Shown in pieces: positions 61,702 to 64,000 of a DNA stretch of 64,000 bases. The DNA comes from Pseudomonadota bacterium (lineage in GTDB: Bacteria; Desulfobacterota; Desulfovibrionia; Desulfovibrionales; Desulfovibrionaceae): contig JAEWQB010000014.1 of assembly GCA_023460395.1 (NCBI GenBank), forward strand, positions 1 to 64,000. The letters are read 5' to 3'. Below the pieces are notes generated by a model. It made no database searches. It worked only from the letters and a program-made list of their open reading frames with translations, and had not been told where the DNA came from. Within the stretch, counting starts at the first letter, position 1. Each line of letters starts with the position of its first letter. The position numbers and the translations under genes were made by a program.

Positions 61702-62997
61702 ATGCAGGTGAGACTCATTGATCTCATGGGAGTGCTGTCGCGGGCGCTGGACCTTATGTCCAGCACACTGGGCAGCCACCACGCTAGGGTAGGATATTTA
61801 GCCGCGCGTTTGGCGGGGCGTATGGGGCTGCGGGCCGTTTTGCAGCGGGATGTGCTTATCGCCGCCATGCTGCACGACGCTGGTGCCGTGGCCTTGCATA
61901 CCGCACTGGAAACTCTTGGCTTTGAGCGCGATCTTTTTTTGCACGCGCGGGCTGGCGAACACTTGTTCGCACAGTGCGCGGGCATGGAGCGGGTTGCCAC
62001 GCTTATCGGGCTGCACCACGCTCCGTGGCAGGACGTGCTCGCGGGGGCTGTTCAGGGGGTACGCGGGTCTGCGGATGCGGAACTCGCCATGGCCGCGTCC
62101 ATCATAACTTGCGCTGATTTTATTGATGTGCGCTTGCGGCGGGACGCTCCGCTGGCACCGCAACTGGGGCCTGTTCTTGCCGCCGCCTACGGCGAATCGG
62201 GGCGTTTGCTTAATCCTGAGTGTGTGGCTCTTTTCGCGGACATGGCAACAGAGCCGGAAGGTCTTGCGGGGCTTGGCGAAGCCGCGAAGCACCTGTACAC
62301 GGACACGGTGTCACGCCCGGAAGAACAGCACCTGCGTGTTTACGACATCACACGGCTGTGTGCGCCATTTGCACAGGTTATTGATTTTCGGAGCCGCTTC
62401 ACCGCAACCCACTCGCGGGGGGTAGCTGTGGTGGCTCAGGTCTTGGCTCGCCTGTCCGGCCTTTCACAGGAAACGCAGCTCGATCTGTATGTCGCGGGCC
62501 TGCTGCACGACTTGGGAAAACTGGCTGTGCCCACCGTCTTGCTGGAGAAAAAAGGTCCGCTGGACGATGCGGAGTTTGCCACCGTCAGAACGCACGCGCA
62601 GGTTACCAAAACAATTTTGGACGGTGTTCCGGGACTGGAAAAAGTGTGCGAATGGGCGGCGCAGCATCATGAGCGCTTGGACGGGTCGGGCTATCCTCAG
62701 GGATACCGGGCGGACGCCCTTTCAGTGGAAGCACGTGTTTTACAAGTGGCGGATGTTTTTACCGCCATTGCCGAAGACCGGCCTTACAGGACGGGCATGC
62801 GGGTGGATCAGATGCAAACTCTGCTACGCTCGCTTGTGGACGCGGAGCAACTGGACGCCAAACTGACCTCTCTCCTTCTGGAGTTCCTGCCGTTCGTTAA
62901 CCGGCTGCGGCAGTATGAACAAGATATCGCGCAGGATGAGTTTGAACAGTTTTCTCTGGTGCTTAAAAAGGACGAAGTTCCGGCCTGCGTTGCGTGA
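61702..62997 (+). CDS. Tandem HD-domain protein with HD-GYP phosphodiesterase module
   Basis: The 431-residue protein has two HD domains. The first (about residues 20-130) has HDAG and a late HH, with the order of an HD fold but no GYP. The second (about residues 230-390) has HDLGKL and HHERLDGSGYP (about 322-332), which is the HD-GYP signature of c-di-GMP phosphodiesterases. No receiver or membrane segment is seen. The start at 61702 has a Gly-rich site; the open frame extends to 61579. Linker sequence between the modules is not assigned. Confidence 0.87.
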   Translation: MQVRLIDLMGVLSRALDLMSSTLGSHHARVGYLAARLAGRMGLRAVLQRDVLIAAMLHDAGAVALHTALETLGFERDLFLHARAGEHLFAQCAGMERVATLIGLHHAPWQDVLAGAVQGVRGSADAELAMAASIITCADFIDVRLRRDAPLAPQLGPVLAAAYGESGRLLNPECVALFADMATEPEGLAGLGEAAKHLYTDTVSRPEEQHLRVYDITRLCAPFAQVIDFRSRFTATHSRGVAVVAQVLARLSGLSQETQLDLYVAGLLHDLGKLAVPTVLLEKKGPLDDAEFATVRTHAQVTKTILDGVPGLEKVCEWAAQHHERLDGSGYPQGYRADALSVEARVLQVADVFTAIAEDRPYRTGMRVDQMQTLLRSLVDAEQLDAKLTSLLLEFLPFVNRLRQYEQDIAQDEFEQFSLVLKKDEVPACVA

Positions 62998-63165
62998 GAA
63001 TGGGAGATGTATCTTTCCGTGGCTGCTTCGCGAGGAGTGTGTGGGCTGTGGTTTCGTCCGTTTCAGGAAATGCGTGGGGGGCTTACAGGCTGTCCCGTAG
63101 CGGCGGAAGAGAGCGGCTTTTCCTGTCTGAGTGGTATTAACCCTGCTACCGGTGTGTGGAGTACG

Positions 63166-64000
63166 ATGAATCCTTTTGCCAAGTTTGGTGCGGTTTGCCG
63201 CATGATTAAGATAGAGCACTCGGTCTTCGCGCTGCCTTTTGCGTATATTGGCGCTTTTTTGGCTGCGAACGGATGGCCCGGCTTGTATTCAATGGTATTG
63301 CTCACCCTCGCCATGGTGGGCGTGCGCTCCTTTGCCATGGCAGTCAACCGGGTGGTGGACCTGCGGTATGACGCACAAAATCCCCGCACACAGCAACGTC
63401 CACTGGTGACGGGCGAAATTTCCCGTGCCCAGACTTGGGCATTCATTTTCATCATGGCTGCCATATTTGTAGCTGCCTGCTGGGGGCTGAATTCCCTTTG
63501 CTTCGCCCTGTCCCCGCTGGCTCTGTGTGTGGCTGCTGTATACAGCTTGCTGAAGCGGTTTACGTGGCTGTGCCATTTTTGGCTCGGCGGAGTGCTGGCC
63601 CTGTCTCCGCTGGCTGGCTGGCTGGCGGTGGACCCGCAATTCACGGTCACCGCCGCACTGTTCGCATGGGGCATCGTTTTCTGGGTGGCCGGGTTTGATA
63701 TTATCTATTCCTGTCAAGATACCGCCTTTGACATCTCTGTGGGATTGCACTCTGTCCCTGTCCGCTTCGGACTGCCGACAGCGCTTGTGCTTTCCGCCTT
63801 CTGCCATGCGATTACCGCCGTCATGTTTCTCATGGGCGGTTGGTCAGCCGGGCTGGGGTGGCCCTATTTCCTCGTCTGGCTTGGCGTATCCGGCGTGTTG
63901 CTCTGGGAGCACTCGATTATCAGTGCGGAAGACATGAGCCGGGTGAACATGGCCTTTTTTACGTTGAACGGATACGTGTCTGTGGCGTTGTACATCGGAG
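63166..64000 (+). CDS. UbiA-family prenyltransferase (MqnP-like), C-terminus outside window
   Basis: 278 residues are visible and the frame is open to the window edge. The first Asp-rich motif is NRVVDLRYD and the second DIIYSCQDTAFD, both for binding prenyl diphosphate and Mg. About seven hydrophobic segments are seen. The length and the form of the motifs resemble the prenyltransferases of the futalosine menaquinone pathway (MqnP) found in Desulfovibrio; 4-hydroxybenzoate prenylation is the alternative. An ATG at 63166 has a GGAG site. Confidence 0.82.
   Translation, partial: MNPFAKFGAVCRMIKIEHSVFALPFAYIGAFLAANGWPGLYSMVLLTLAMVGVRSFAMAVNRVVDLRYDAQNPRTQQRPLVTGEISRAQTWAFIFIMAAIFVAACWGLNSLCFALSPLALCVAAVYSLLKRFTWLCHFWLGGVLALSPLAGWLAVDPQFTVTAALFAWGIVFWVAGFDIIYSCQDTAFDISVGLHSVPVRFGLPTALVLSAFCHAITAVMFLMGGWSAGLGWPYFLVWLGVSGVLLWEHSIISAEDMSRVNMAFFTLNGYVSVALYIG

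Noticed and set aside
1..64000. CRISPR array
   Set aside because: No regularly spaced repeats of 25-40 bases were seen; the repeats found are 8-11 bases or tRNA-derived.

Overview
The window looks like a chromosomal segment of a sulfate-reducing deltaproteobacterium, most likely a Desulfovibrio relative (Desulfovibrionaceae). This is inferred from the gene set and gene order: an ftsH-folP-cdaA-ybbR-glmM-galU-priA run, a UPF0280 protein, two small RRM proteins, a selenocysteine tRNA, and xseA-M23 peptidase-xseB-ispA-dxs. No rRNA or taxon-specific gene is present to prove it.

Bases 1 to about 4000 are an accessory island. From left to right it holds the end of an IS3-type insertion sequence, a helicase gene cut by that insertion, an intact OLD-family nuclease gene, a plasmid-type RepA gene with direct repeats on both sides, and tRNA-Thr(CGU) with two tRNA-like half copies at an exact 115-base period. 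The nuclease plus helicase pair is read as a Gabija-like antiphage system whose second gene is broken. The island's defence genes are visibly AT-richer than the rest.

From 4.5 to 16 kb come a MerR-like regulator, UPF0280, a GT4 glycosyltransferase, argF-argG-argH, and a four-gene minus-strand operon (radical SAM enzyme plus a complete ABC importer) of unknown substrate. From 16 to 19 kb two RRM genes flank ilvE, which has an attenuator-like leader, and selC follows. From 19 to 29 kb runs the ftsH/folP/c-di-AMP synthase/YbbR/glmM/galU/priA block. From 29 to 38 kb are a Cys-rich duplicated-domain protein, a response regulator and soluble hybrid kinase, a FadL porin, trmL, cbiB, a BaiN-type flavoprotein and a YheT hydrolase. 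A zinc-uptake operon znuA-znuC-znuB-zur lies on the minus strand at 38 to 42 kb, with a palindrome upstream of znuA.

From 42 to 51 kb are ispG, proS, xseA, an M23 peptidase, xseB, ispA and dxs. Three isoprenoid genes of the MEP pathway and prenyl chain elongation (ispG, dxs, ispA) are therefore close together. At 51.5 to 54 kb an ECF sigma factor, a one-TM small protein and a metal-sensor-like periplasmic protein overlap in a layout like cnrYXH, followed by a Spy-like protein. The right end holds an Lrp-type regulator, an AI-2E/PerM transporter, an EmrAB-type efflux pair, a LysE exporter, a MogA-like protein, a tandem-HD (HD-GYP) protein and a UbiA prenyltransferase that runs off the window.

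No CRISPR array or rRNA was seen. The best candidates for a second look are the interrupted Gabija-like/RepA/tRNA island, the cnr-like sigma module, the radical SAM plus ABC importer operon, the Cys-rich repeat protein, and recurring 9- to 11-base tandem repeats after stop codons.
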